A stretch of DNA of 64,000 nt, taken from assembly GCA_036389035.1 (NCBI GenBank), contig DASVQQ010000011.1, positions 186,001 to 250,000 on the forward strand, read 5' to 3'. A model generated the notes under the pieces. The model had not been told where the DNA came from and made no database searches. It worked only from the letters and a program-made list of their open reading frames with translations. The DNA is from Jatrophihabitans sp. (GTDB lineage: Bacteria > Actinomycetota > Actinomycetes > Mycobacteriales > Jatrophihabitantaceae). Position numbers and translations under genes: made by a program. This document shows positions 44,798-53,125 of the stretch, piece by piece. How positions within the stretch are numbered: the stretch's first letter is position 1; every line of letters begins with the position of its first letter.

Positions 44798-46051
44798 TCA
44801 GACCAGCTCGCCGCGCTTCCTGCTCAGGTAGGCACGTTCGGCGGAGTTCTGGGTGACGGCGATGGCGGCGTCGTAAGCGTCCTTCGCTTCGGCGGTCCGG
44901 CCGAGCCTGCGGAGGAAGTCCGCGCGGGCGACGCGCCATGCGTGGTAGCCCGTGAGAGGCAGGCGGTCGACCAGGGTGAGGGCGACCTGCGGGCCGTCCA
45001 GCTCCGCGACCGCGACCGCGCGGTTGAGCGCGACGATCGGCGACGGGTCCAGCCGGGTCAGCTGGTCATACAGCGCGACCACCTGCGACCAGTCCGTGTC
45101 CGCGGCGGTGGGGGCGTCGGTGTGGACGGCGTTGATCGCGGCCAGGATTTGGTAGCGGCCCGGCCGGTTGATCGCGAGGCACTCGCGGACCAGGCCGTGC
45201 CCCTCGGCGATCAGCCCGCGGTCCCAGCCGGCGCGATCCTGCTCGCCCAGCGGGACCAGCTGACCGTCGCGGACGCGGGCCTCCCGCCGGGCCTCGGTGA
45301 GCAGCAGCAGCCCGAGCAGACCGGTCACCTCCGGCTCCCCGGGGAGCAGTTGTCGCAAGATCCGGGTCAGCCGGATGGCCTCGCCCGTGAGCTCGGCGCG
45401 CACCGGTTCGCCGTCGCCGGTGGCGAGGTAGCCCTCGTTGAACACCAGGAACAGCACCGCCAGCACGCCGCCGAGCCGCTCGGGAAGGTCGGTGGCCTCG
45501 GGCACCCGGTAGGGCACCTTCGCCGCCGCGATCTTCTTCTTTGCCCGGGTGATCCGCTGCGCCATCGTGGTCTCGGGCACCAGGAACGCCTGGGCGATCT
45601 CGGCCACGGTCAACCCGCCGAGGAGGCGGAGCGTCAGCGCGATCCGCGCCTCCGGTGGCAGCGCCGGGTGGCAGCAGGTGAACAGCAGCCGCAATCGGTC
45701 GTCCTCGACGGGCCCGGTGGGCTCGTGGGGGGTGTCGTCGTGGTACATCAATGCCGCCTGGTGCTTGGCGTCGCGCTGCTTCTCGCGGCGGATCCGGTCG
45801 ATCGCGCGGTTGCTCGCGGTGGTGGTGAGCCAGCCGCCGGCGTTGGGAGGCACACCGGACTCCGGCCATTTCACCAGCGCGGTCACCAGCGCCTCGCCCG
45901 CCGCTTCCTCCGCGATGTCGATGTCACCGAAGCGGCGGACGAGCGAGGCGATCAGGCGGCCGTACTCCTCGCGGAAGACCCGCTCTACGGCCGCCGTTTC
46001 GCTCCGCATCGACGCGTATGTGTTGTGATCGCCGGGGCGGTCGATACCCAT
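44798..46051 (-). CDS. ECF sigma factor of the YciI-associated (ECF42-like) group
   Basis: 417 residues. Sigma region 2 (REEYGRLIASLVRRFGDIDI, EEAAGEALVTALVKWPESGV, GWLTTTASNRAIDRIRREKQ) and region 4 (LPPEARIALTLRLLGGLTVA, LVPETTMAQRITRAKKKI) are followed by a long C-terminal domain (about 190-415, TPR-like/DUF6596). That layout and an adjacent DGPF/YciI gene define this ECF class, which works without a classical anti-sigma factor. A start at 46009 (MRSETAAVERVF) is also plausible. Confidence 0.9.
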   Translation of the reverse strand: MGIDRPGDHNTYASMRSETAAVERVFREEYGRLIASLVRRFGDIDIAEEAAGEALVTALVKWPESGVPPNAGGWLTTTASNRAIDRIRREKQRDAKHQAALMYHDDTPHEPTGPVEDDRLRLLFTCCHPALPPEARIALTLRLLGGLTVAEIAQAFLVPETTMAQRITRAKKKIAAAKVPYRVPEATDLPERLGGVLAVLFLVFNEGYLATGDGEPVRAELTGEAIRLTRILRQLLPGEPEVTGLLGLLLLTEARREARVRDGQLVPLGEQDRAGWDRGLIAEGHGLVRECLAINRPGRYQILAAINAVHTDAPTAADTDWSQVVALYDQLTRLDPSPIVALNRAVAVAELDGPQVALTLVDRLPLTGYHAWRVARADFLRRLGRTAEAKDAYDAAIAVTQNSAERAYLSRKRGELV

Positions 46052-46082
46052 ACCCGTCCGCCGATCAGTCGTTCGGGCCGGC

Positions 46083-46445
46083 TCAGGCGAGGCCGTCGAA
46101 CGGACGGACCTCGACCTTGCCCTGGCAGGCCTTGGACCCCTCGGCCGCGAGCTTGAGCGCCACGTCGAGGTCGGGCGCGTCGATGATCCAGAAACCCCCG
46201 ATGACCTCTTTGGTCTCGAGGTAGGGACCGTCGGTCATCACCGGCGTCTCACCCTGGCCGTCGACGACGGTCGCGGTGGACGCCGACTTGAGCCCGCCGG
46301 CGAAGACCCAGTAGCCCTCGGCGCGAAGCTTGTCATTGAAGGCTTCGGTCGCGGCGAACGCCGCCTCCATCGCCTCCTTGGAGCCGTAGTTGCCGTACTC
46401 CTCCCTCTCGACGGGGCCGTGCACGGATAACAGGTACTGCGTCAT
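46083..46445 (-). CDS. YciI/DGPF family protein
   Basis: 120 residues from ATG 46445 with GGAGAA upstream. MTQYLLSVHG start, VVDGQGETPVMTDGPYLETK and IGGFWIIDAPDLDVALKLAA, ending KVEVRPFDGLA. This is the DGPF-type YciI-like family always seen beside this ECF class; it may sense or act upstream of the sigma factor. The sigma gene follows 31 bases downstream. Confidence 0.9.
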   Translation of the reverse strand: MTQYLLSVHGPVEREEYGNYGSKEAMEAAFAATEAFNDKLRAEGYWVFAGGLKSASTATVVDGQGETPVMTDGPYLETKEVIGGFWIIDAPDLDVALKLAAEGSKACQGKVEVRPFDGLA

Positions 46446-46644
46446 CCCACTTCTCCTCAGTTCCGGGCGGTCCCCATGACCGCCTTCCACTTCACCACGA
46501 ACGGCATCGCGCCGATACGACAACCTGCCACCGGATGTCTTGCCGAAAATTTTTCTCGCGACCTGTCGAATCCGTACCCGCTCGTTCGTGAACGTGGTGT
46601 GAGCGGGTCACACCGGGTGATCCGCCGAGGAAACGGAGCCCGAC

Positions 46645-47133
46645 ATGTCCACCACCACGCAGGCCATCACCGCCCAGGTCCCCACCACCCAGGTTCCCAC
46701 CGCGCAGGTCCGCACCCGCCCGATCTCCGGCGCACCGGCTGCGGCGGCCGAGCGGCAGCCGGTCTGGAAGCACGGCGTCGCCGCGGCCGTCGCGGCCTCG
46801 GTCGCCACCACCGCCCTCGCGGCGGTCGCGTCGGCCGCCGGGGTCTCGTTCGCCGACAGCACCGGCGCGAGCATCCCGCTCGCCGGGTTCGCGCAGTTGA
46901 CGCTGTTCTTCTCCCTCATCGGCGTCGGCATCGCCGCCGTCCTGGCGCGCCGGGCGCGTCGGCCGCGGGCCACGTTCGTGCGGACGGCCCTCGCCCTGAC
47001 CGTGCTGTCCTTCGTCCCGGACGTGACGTTCGGCTTCGACACCGCCACCGCCGCCACCCTGATCGCGCTGCACATCGTCGCCGCGGCGATCGTGGTGCCG
47101 ACCCTAGCGGGACGGCTTGCGCACACCCGCTGA
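46645..47133 (+). CDS. DUF6069 family membrane protein
   Basis: 162 residues. A 45-residue Thr/Gln/Pro-rich N-terminus, then four membrane helices (about 48-68, 78-100, 112-128, 136-156) with the pattern IPLAGFAQLTLFFSLIGVGI and SFVPDVTFGFDTATAATLIA. Matches DUF6069, small actinobacterial membrane proteins of unknown function, often near sigma genes. AAACGGAG lies before ATG 46645. Confidence 0.82.
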   Translation: MSTTTQAITAQVPTTQVPTAQVRTRPISGAPAAAAERQPVWKHGVAAAVAASVATTALAAVASAAGVSFADSTGASIPLAGFAQLTLFFSLIGVGIAAVLARRARRPRATFVRTALALTVLSFVPDVTFGFDTATAATLIALHIVAAAIVVPTLAGRLAHTR

Positions 47134-47257
47134 CCAGGCTCGAACCGTGCCGTCCAGGGTCCCTCACCAGGTCCAGCGAGCTGCGACCCAACACAGGCGC
47201 AAATGCATCTAACATGCAATCTCGACATACTGCCCCCATGCGGCCTACGCTGCCGCC

Positions 47258-47647
47258 ATGAGAAATCTCGTCCGTGTTGCGGCAGCCGGTATCGCCCTAG
47301 CAACCGTGCTGCTGAGCAGCCCCGTCACCGCAGCTGCGGCTGGCACCATGCAACGCGTCGGCGGAGCGGGTTGTTGGAGTTCTGGCAGTAACACATTTCA
47401 GTGCTTCGACGAGTTCACCGGAGGCACTGCTCCCTTTACCGCTACCGGCTCAACCAGTAATAGCTGGGCCTCCATCAATCAGATAACCATCGGACATGAC
47501 TTCGCCGGCGACCGCTTCGAAGTTCGGGTTCAAGGTCATTGCACATACGGCAAAGCCTTCAGGGTCACTCTGAACGTCAGTGACTCCAGCGGCCAGACTG
47601 TGACGTTGACGAGGCACATGTCCTGCGGTCCGACCTCAGAGATCTGA
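47258..47647 (+). CDS. Small secreted protein
   Basis: 129 residues. Cleavable signal peptide at residues 1-27 (basic MRNLVR, then hydrophobic stretch, ending AAAAG). The mature part is Ser/Thr/Gly-rich, predicted beta, with four cysteines (GCWSSGS, FQCFDEF, GHCTYGK, MSCGP) that could form two disulfides. No family recognised. Convergent with the RiPP operon, 73 bases between stops. Confidence 0.75.
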   Translation: MRNLVRVAAAGIALATVLLSSPVTAAAAGTMQRVGGAGCWSSGSNTFQCFDEFTGGTAPFTATGSTSNSWASINQITIGHDFAGDRFEVRVQGHCTYGKAFRVTLNVSDSSGQTVTLTRHMSCGPTSEI

Positions 47648-47720
47648 AGTCCCGCCTGAACTCAGACCGCGTGCACCCAGGCCCGCGTGGCCGGCAGGCT
47701 AGGCCATCCGCTCGTGCGGG

Positions 47721-49688
47721 CTACCCCGGCGGCAGAACGGCCTCCGGGCGGCCGTTCCGATCGCCCGCGGCCGCTGTTGCGATCGCAGGACGCCGGACGG
47801 CGCGCCGGCTCAACCTGGCGGCTCCGCCGGGGGTGGCTACGGCGTAGACGTCGCCGTCCAGATCGAGGACCGTCAAGCCGAGTGACCCGGCGAGGATCCT
47901 GAGCGCTGCCAGGTCCAAGCCCCACGCCGGATCGCCACCGTCAGCGGAGACCACCCAGCCCAGGCCGACCCGGTCGGTGAGCAGGAATCCCGTAGGGGCC
48001 AGCGAGGTCGAGTACCAGTCGAGCATGGTGAGGACGTGCGTGAGGCAGCACGCGAAGGTCGTGAGGTTGTTGTCGATGACGACGTCCAGCGGGCGCGGCG
48101 CGTCGGCCCAGGGCTGGTACTTGTTCCGCAGGAGCAGGCGGTAGTTGTCCAGCCCCAGCGCGTTCCCCCGGCGCACCTCGCCGGGCGAGATCGTGATGCC
48201 GACGATCTCCCGCGTCCGGGACGCGAAGGCCTGCGCGAGCTGGGAGCCGCCGACTCCGACGTGCAACAGCCTGTCCTCGGACCCGACGAGCTTTGCCAGC
48301 CACGCCTCGATCCTGCGCTGGTCAGGCGTCGGCTCGAAGGACGACCAGTCCCGCCAGCCCTCGACCTCGTCGACCCCCGGATGGTCGTCCTGCCCGCAGT
48401 CCTTCGGCAGGGACCGGAACCGGTGCGAGGACTGCAGCGCGCCGACCGCCCCCACCACTGCCTGCGATGTCCCGGTCATGGCTCCTCCTGTCAGACAGTG
48501 GTGGATGGAAGGCTGCCGTCTCTCGGCTGCGCCGCCGCTGCCCGTGGCCGCCGCGACGATCACCTCGCAGGCGCGTCGCGTCCCGCCGGACTGCCTGCAG
48601 TGCTCGGCGAAGTCCTGCAGTCCTCGCGCGACGGCGGGGGCCTGGGCCGCTCGAGCCGCGCGCCGCAGGGCTTCACCGTCAAGTCGGTCGAGTGCGACGG
48701 CCAGGCCCAGGCCCAGGGTCTCCACCCGCGCCGCGGTCCGCTGGTTCTCGGGGGTCCTCGGCACGACGACGAGCGGCACCCCGAGGAACGCGGCTTCCTG
48801 GACCGAGTTCATGCCTCCGTGGGTGACGAACACGCTCGCGCGCGCGAGGACGTCCAGCTGGTCCACCTGCGCCTGGACGGTCCAGTTAGCGGGCGCCAGC
48901 CGGCTGAGTTCGGGGGCTGCCGCGCCGACGGCCAGGACGACCTCCCAGTCCTCCGGCGGAAAGGCGCTCAGGCAGGCCTGCATCAGTCCGGCGTCGCCGG
49001 GCAGCACGGATCCGGTGGAGACGAAGGCTGTCCGCGTCGCTGCTGCTCGCCGGGGAAGCGTCCTGGGAAGGCAGGGGCCGACGAAGGTGTATGAGTCGTC
49101 GAAGTCGTCGGCGTCGGCTTGCAGCGCCCTGGCGACGGTGACGATGTTGTGCCGGTCGCCGGCCACGAAGACGTCCTGCGGACGCAGGCTCGTCAGGCCA
49201 TGACCCGCGTTCGCCTCGACGGACCGGGCGTAGCCGCGCAGCGCCCTTCGCAGCTCCCGGCCGGGCCTGTCGAAGCCCGCGGCGCCGATCCTGGTGGGTG
49301 CTGACTCGGCTCGCAGGGCGTAGGTCGTCAGGACCTGGATCGACGGGATGCTCAGGCGCTGCGCCACCCAACGGCCCCAGGGCGCGGAGCGGTCATAGAC
49401 CAGGGCGTCCGCCCGGACCGCGGCGACGGCGTCCACCAGCTCGGGAAGGCACTGCTGCGCCGCGGTCAGAGCCTGCACCAGGATCTCGGCCCGGTCGGAC
49501 GCGCCGCCGGTGGCCACCGTGACCGGATCGAGGATGGGCCGGAAGTCGATGCCCGGAGCGCTGCGGTGCTGGGCGCCCGGGGGCACGAAGTAGGCAACGC
49601 GCGCGCCGTCGGCCTGCAGCTGCGCGGCGATGGGGAGTGTCGGGTTGATGTGACCGGCCGCGGCGACGTTGAGAAAAGCGATCCTCAT
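47721..49688 (-). CDS. Fused glycosyltransferase-methyltransferase open frame of the cittilin-like cluster
   Basis: 655 codons from ATG 49688 (ATGA overlap with the PIG-L stop). Residues 1-403: family-1 (MGT/GT-B) glycosyltransferase starting MRIAFLNVAAAGHINPTLPI, with acceptor-side VYDRSAPWGRWVAQ and the nucleotide-sugar motif THGGMNSVQEAAFLGVPLVV. Residues 404-655: class I SAM methyltransferase with motif I LLHVGVGGSQLAQAF. The methyltransferase part has its own ATG at 48479 preceded by AGGAGG, as expected for a separate gene (252 residues, 47721-48479). In another frame TGA lies just before that site, so a small indel may have removed the glycosyltransferase stop. Either one fused protein or two products. 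Confidence 0.82.
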   Translation of the reverse strand: MRIAFLNVAAAGHINPTLPIAAQLQADGARVAYFVPPGAQHRSAPGIDFRPILDPVTVATGGASDRAEILVQALTAAQQCLPELVDAVAAVRADALVYDRSAPWGRWVAQRLSIPSIQVLTTYALRAESAPTRIGAAGFDRPGRELRRALRGYARSVEANAGHGLTSLRPQDVFVAGDRHNIVTVARALQADADDFDDSYTFVGPCLPRTLPRRAAATRTAFVSTGSVLPGDAGLMQACLSAFPPEDWEVVLAVGAAAPELSRLAPANWTVQAQVDQLDVLARASVFVTHGGMNSVQEAAFLGVPLVVVPRTPENQRTAARVETLGLGLAVALDRLDGEALRRAARAAQAPAVARGLQDFAEHCRQSGGTRRACEVIVAAATGSGGAAERRQPSIHHCLTGGAMTGTSQAVVGAVGALQSSHRFRSLPKDCGQDDHPGVDEVEGWRDWSSFEPTPDQRRIEAWLAKLVGSEDRLLHVGVGGSQLAQAFASRTREIVGITISPGEVRRGNALGLDNYRLLLRNKYQPWADAPRPLDVVIDNNLTTFACCLTHVLTMLDWYSTSLAPTGFLLTDRVGLGWVVSADGGDPAWGLDLAALRILAGSLGLTVLDLDGDVYAVATPGGAARLSRRAVRRPAIATAAAGDRNGRPEAVLPPG

Positions 49689-50443
49689 CTGCCGACGTCC
49701 TCGCCGACGGTCCAGCGGGCTTCGAAGCGGTCGACGGCACGGCGGCGCAACTCTCCGGAGGGGCCGTCCAGCAGCGGGAACTGGCTGCGGTACCTCGCCA
49801 GGCACCGCAGCTTGGCCGAGGCGGTCTCGGCCGTCAGGGCTTCGTGCTCGCAGCCTGTCACGCGCGGACGGGAGGCGATGCCGGGGAGGGTCTCGGGCAG
49901 GTCGCGTCCGCAGGAGCCGTCCCGACACTCCAGCGGCCAGCCCTGGTCGGCTGCGTACGGCAGGTCCGCGTAGAGGCGCAGGCTCGCCATGCCGGTGAAG
50001 GCGCGCAGTGCGGCGTCGCGAACGAGGACGTGGTCCGGGTGCTGTCCGAAGCCGGCCGGGGCATGGACGTCCGCCCCTTCGACGTGCTGCTCGAGGCGCC
50101 GGGCGAGTGACCGGGTGGTCAGCCGGCTCGTGCGGTACTGCTCGTCGAGCAGCGGAAGGTGCACCGCCCGGACCCCGAGACCGGCCATCACGTCGAGGTC
50201 GTCGGCGGCGCGTTCGGCCAGGTACTCGTCGGAGCGCGAGACACCCTGCGAAGCGTCCCATCTGCCCACTGTCCCGGGCCCGGGGACGCCGGCGAACACG
50301 GTCACGACGGTCGTGGCCGTGCCCTGGCGGGACAGCACGGCGAAGCAGCTCAGGACCGCGTCGTCGAGGTGGGGTGACAGCACGACAACCGGGGGCTGCG
50401 GTTCGACAACCGGGGGCGGCAGCTCGCTCGGGCGCCGGTTCAC
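49685..50443 (-). CDS. PIG-L family deacetylase of the cittilin-like cluster
   Basis: 252 residues from GTG 50443 (GTGA overlap with the P450 stop). Zinc motif SPHLDDAVLSCFAVL (His25, Asp27, Asp28) replaces the usual AHPDDE; a second motif GFGQHPDHVLVRDAA supplies the third ligand and catalytic His. LmbE/PIG-L enzymes deacetylate N-acetylglucosaminyl groups (MshB, glycopeptide tailoring). With the adjacent glycosyltransferase this suggests a sugar that is added as GlcNAc and then deacetylated (inference). Confidence 0.88.
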   Translation of the reverse strand: MNRRPSELPPPVVEPQPPVVVLSPHLDDAVLSCFAVLSRQGTATTVVTVFAGVPGPGTVGRWDASQGVSRSDEYLAERAADDLDVMAGLGVRAVHLPLLDEQYRTSRLTTRSLARRLEQHVEGADVHAPAGFGQHPDHVLVRDAALRAFTGMASLRLYADLPYAADQGWPLECRDGSCGRDLPETLPGIASRPRVTGCEHEALTAETASAKLRCLARYRSQFPLLDGPSGELRRRAVDRFEARWTVGEDVGR

Positions 50444-51810
50444 AGCGCCTGCGGTCCGGGTCGGCCACCACGGGTGTCGTCGACGCGCGCGCGGACGCCC
50501 AGGGGCTGCAGGGCGAGGGCGGGGCGCGGTCGCACCGCGTCGGCCCCGACCAGGCTCAGGCGGGTTTTCCGCAGGAGGCAGCGGAGGATTCCGGCCAGCT
50601 CCTGGGTCGCGAGGGCGGCGCCGATGCACGCGCGCGGCCCGGAGCCGTACGGGATGAACGCGTGGCGCGGCGGCGGCTCGCCGAACCAGCGCTCGGGGAG
50701 GAATCGCTCCGGGTCGGGGTACCAGCGCCCGTCCCGGTGGGTGACCCACTGGCTGACCGCCACGGTCGTCCCGGCCGGGACGTCGAAGTCCCCGAGCCGG
50801 CTCTCCTTGACCGCGACCCGGCTGGTGACCCAAGCCGGCGGGTAGAGGCGCATGGACTCCTTGAGAACGGCGTCGAGCAACGACGGCTCGTCCTCGTCGG
50901 CGAGGCTCTGCCTGAGCCGTGCTTCGAGCTGAGGGTGCGTTCCCAGCAGATACAGCGTCCAGGTGAGCGCGTCGGCGGTGGTCTCGTAGCCGGACATGAT
51001 CAGCGTCGCCAGCTCGTCGCGCACCGCGGCAGCGCTGAGGGCGGGATCCTCGTCGAGGAGTAGGGCCAGGGCATTGCGCTCCTGGCGACCCGCGTCCGCG
51101 TTCTCGACGAGACTTCCGAGCAACCCGTCCAGCCTGCCGAGGGAACGTGCCAGCTGCCGGTTCGTCGGCGTCGGGACCCAGGCCGGGAAGCGGAACGGGG
51201 TGGCGGTCAGCCGCATGATCGCATCGACTGCCGCCTTGACGGCCGCGGCGCCGTCGCCGAGCGGCGCGCCCAGCAGGGCCCGGGTGCCGATCCGGAGCGT
51301 GAGGTCAGACATGGCCTGGTGGACGTCGATGACCTGGCCCTGCTGCCATGACGCCACTGCCCGCGAGGTCTCCTCCTCGACGGCGCCGGCATGGCGCAGC
51401 ACCTGCTCGCGGGCGAAGGCCGGCGACAGCCGCTGGCGCTTGACGCGCCAGTCATCGCCCTCGCTGTTCATCATGGCCCGCGGGAAACCGGCGTGGGAGC
51501 GGCGGCGTACGCCCGGCCGGATCTTCACGAACGCGCCCTGCCGGTCCACCAGAACGGTCGCGATGTCGCGCGGGTGGACGACCAGGTAATTGCTCGGCGC
51601 GATCCGGACCACGTCGCCGTACTCGGCCGCGCAGCGGACCAGGAAGCTGAGGGGGTCAGCGGCGTACTCGGGCCGGGTGCCGGAGAAGCGCCCGCCGCGC
51701 GGTCCGGGAGGCAGGGTGGACGCTCCGGGAGGCAGGGTGGACGGTCCGGGAAGCAGGGTTGACGGTCCGGGAGGGAGCGTCGGCGCAGGAGTGAGGCGTC
51801 CTTCCCGCAT
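50440..51810 (-). CDS. Cytochrome P450, candidate peptide crosslinking enzyme (CitB-like)
   Basis: 456 residues from ATG 51810 with GAAGGAG upstream. I-helix SGYETT (273-278), ExxR Glu318-Arg321, haem loop FIPYGSGPRACIGAALA with Cys395. Unusual: residues 11-38 are four heptads TLPPGPS-like, encoded by a 21-bp tandem repeat. Located 109 bases downstream of a peptide gene ending YIYY, it is the likely enzyme for Tyr-Tyr biaryl and ether crosslinks, as CitB does in cittilin biosynthesis. Coupled to the deacetylase gene by GTGA. Confidence 0.9.
   Translation of the reverse strand: MREGRLTPAPTLPPGPSTLLPGPSTLPPGASTLPPGPRGGRFSGTRPEYAADPLSFLVRCAAEYGDVVRIAPSNYLVVHPRDIATVLVDRQGAFVKIRPGVRRRSHAGFPRAMMNSEGDDWRVKRQRLSPAFAREQVLRHAGAVEEETSRAVASWQQGQVIDVHQAMSDLTLRIGTRALLGAPLGDGAAAVKAAVDAIMRLTATPFRFPAWVPTPTNRQLARSLGRLDGLLGSLVENADAGRQERNALALLLDEDPALSAAAVRDELATLIMSGYETTADALTWTLYLLGTHPQLEARLRQSLADEDEPSLLDAVLKESMRLYPPAWVTSRVAVKESRLGDFDVPAGTTVAVSQWVTHRDGRWYPDPERFLPERWFGEPPPRHAFIPYGSGPRACIGAALATQELAGILRCLLRKTRLSLVGADAVRPRPALALQPLGVRARVDDTRGGRPGPQAL
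51701..51784. repeat. Four 21-bp tandem units in the P450 5' end
   Basis: Units begin at 51701, 51722, 51743 and 51764 (GGTCCGGGAGGCAGGGTGGA type; the first three differ at 1-3 positions, the last is more diverged). They encode four Pro-rich heptads at the N-terminus of the P450. Confidence 0.9.
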
Positions 51811-51867
51811 GGGTGCTCCTTCGGGCCGCCGGTGAGGCCGGAGCCAAGGGTGAAGTGCGGACGCCGA

Positions 51868-51895
51868 AGCCCCGGCCTGTGCACAGGCCGGGGCT
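51868..51895. terminator. 28-bp perfect hairpin between precursor and P450 genes
   Basis: AGCCCCGGCCTGTG followed directly by its complement, 24 bases after the precursor stop. A partial terminator or 3' stabiliser here would give more precursor mRNA than enzyme mRNA, common in RiPP operons. Confidence 0.8.
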
Positions 51896-51919
51896 GCGGT
51901 AGGCCCTGACGGACTGGGT

Positions 51920-52003
51920 CTAGTAATAGATGTACGGCGTGGTGAGCGGGTCGCCACTGCCCAAGCCGAGGGCGGCCGCAAGCCGGTAGGCAAGCTTCTT
52001 CAT
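51920..52003 (-). CDS. Cittilin-type RiPP precursor peptide, core YIYY
   Basis: 27 residues, start ATG 52003, stop TAG 51920-51922. It opens MKKLAYRLAAALGLG, a short basic-hydrophobic leader, and ends TPYIYY. A perfect AGGAGGTGA lies eight bases before the start, the strongest ribosome site in the window. The tetrapeptide YIYY is the core of cittilin A, whose Myxococcus precursor CitA is, as I recall, also 27 residues with YIYY at the C-terminus, with a P450 (CitB) and a methyltransferase (CitC). Here P450, PIG-L deacetylase, glycosyltransferase and methyltransferase follow. No dedicated protease is nearby. Confidence 0.88.
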   Translation of the reverse strand: MKKLAYRLAAALGLGSGDPLTTPYIYY

Positions 52004-52257
52004 CACGAATCACCTCCTGCCAGGTGCTGGTTCCGCCTGAGCTGTTCCCAAACGGACATATCGACCATACCAATATGATTGGCTCAGGTCTAGAGCCCAC
52101 TGCGGCAGGGCTGTGGGACGACCGCTACTACCCCGCAGGACAGCTGCCAGGTTGGGAGCTGCCCGGATGTCGGACGGTCGATGATCTCTATCTCGTTCTC
52201 AATTCCGGCTTCGGGCTAAGGGGAGGCGGATAGCCAGCGGCCCGGCGCCGCCTGTCG
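52004..52257. promoter_or_regulatory. Upstream region of the RiPP operon
   Basis: About 250 bases; the AT-richest patch is 52055-52085. On the minus strand TATGGT (within GGTATGGTCG) is a possible -10, and CATATTGG...CGATATG forms a loose inverted repeat that may be an operator. The 69-codon plus frame at 52024 has no ribosome site and is not called. Confidence 0.35.
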
Positions 52258-52545
52258 TCATACGGGGTTGGCGACGAGTTCGACTTGATAGCCATCGGTA
52301 TTAGTGAGGTAGGCGGCGTAGTGGTCGGGTCCACCTGCATGCGGATGCTGGTCCGCGAACAACAGAGTCCAACCGTTGTTCACGGCATGGTTGACGATGT
52401 CGTCGACGTGGCTGCGGTCGCCGGCGTGAAAGGCGAGGTGATTCAAGCCGGGACGGCGTCGGTCGTGTTCCCCGGCGCAGCCGTGTCAGGCGCGCCCCTC
52501 TCCAAGCCCTGTCGCGCAGGGGTCCAATTTCAATCAGCACCACGG
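52258..52545 (-). pseudogene. VOC/glyoxalase remnant
   Basis: Residues LNHLAFHAGDRSHVDDIV, WTLLFADQHPHAGGPDHYAA and TDGYQVELVANP are the C-terminal half of a VOC protein. The expected N-terminal half is absent: in this frame a TGA precedes, and an IEIGP segment lies in another frame upstream. No ATG; only a TTG at 52446. Most likely a truncated, frameshifted relic. Confidence 0.6.
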
Positions 52546-52637
52546 GGTCATTATTCGATCAGCACTGGTGCATCAGGTGGTCTCTGCAACGCCGGGTGCG
52601 CTAGTCCCTCGGCGGGGCACGGCGCAGCGCTTCGCGT

Positions 52638-53093
52638 TCACTGTCGCGGGGCGGGGTGCGCCAAGGGGCCACTCTTCGCGAGGGCGAGGCAGAGTCCGAA
52701 CATGATGAGGGTGAACGGCCCCCAGCCAAAGCGCTCCCAAGGGCTGGAAGAGGCGAAGTTCATCAACGCACCCAGCCCTAGGAGCCCAACGAGCACCCAG
52801 GTTCCGACCCGAGCGACCGCCGGCGGCACAGGAACGAGGGCACGACCACCCCTTGCCAGCACGACCAAGGCGGCCAAGAACCAGACGAGAGCGGCGAGAC
52901 CGGTCACGAGCCGTACCGCGCCAGGAAGGCTCCCCGGGTTCGTTCCACCCATGGCGGCCACGCCGAACGGCGCCCCGAGCGTCAGCGCGGCTTGAAATGC
53001 CACCACGATCAGCAGGCCGATCGCGAGGACGATGGCAACGCGGGGTCGATCGGGTCGGTCCTTGGTTCGTCGCGCTGTCGCCTCGGTGGTCAT
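52638..53093 (-). CDS. Small four-helix membrane protein
   Basis: 151 residues from ATG 53093. Helices about 22-42 (VAIVLAIGLLIVVAFQAALT), 65-85 (VTGLAALVWFLAALVVLARG), 98-118 and 126-142. No family recognised with certainty. Start at 53147 is possible but has a polar extension. Third gene after the membrane protein and NAD-binding protein genes on the same strand, 32 bases after the latter's stop. Confidence 0.72.
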   Translation of the reverse strand: MTTEATARRTKDRPDRPRVAIVLAIGLLIVVAFQAALTLGAPFGVAAMGGTNPGSLPGAVRLVTGLAALVWFLAALVVLARGGRALVPVPPAVARVGTWVLVGLLGLGALMNFASSSPWERFGWGPFTLIMFGLCLALAKSGPLAHPAPRQ

Positions 53094-53125
53094 TGGTTTC
53101 CTTCGGTCGTGAGAGCCACGTGCCG

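Noticed and set aside
47721..50471. A single 916-codon open frame on the minus strand
   Set aside because: Its first 260 codons are the out-of-frame reading of the PIG-L gene; the real start of this frame is ATG 49688, overlapping the PIG-L stop.
52024..52233. 69-codon plus-strand frame upstream of the RiPP precursor
   Set aside because: No ribosome binding site, GTG start inside the precursor leader region, no domain; a chance frame over the promoter.
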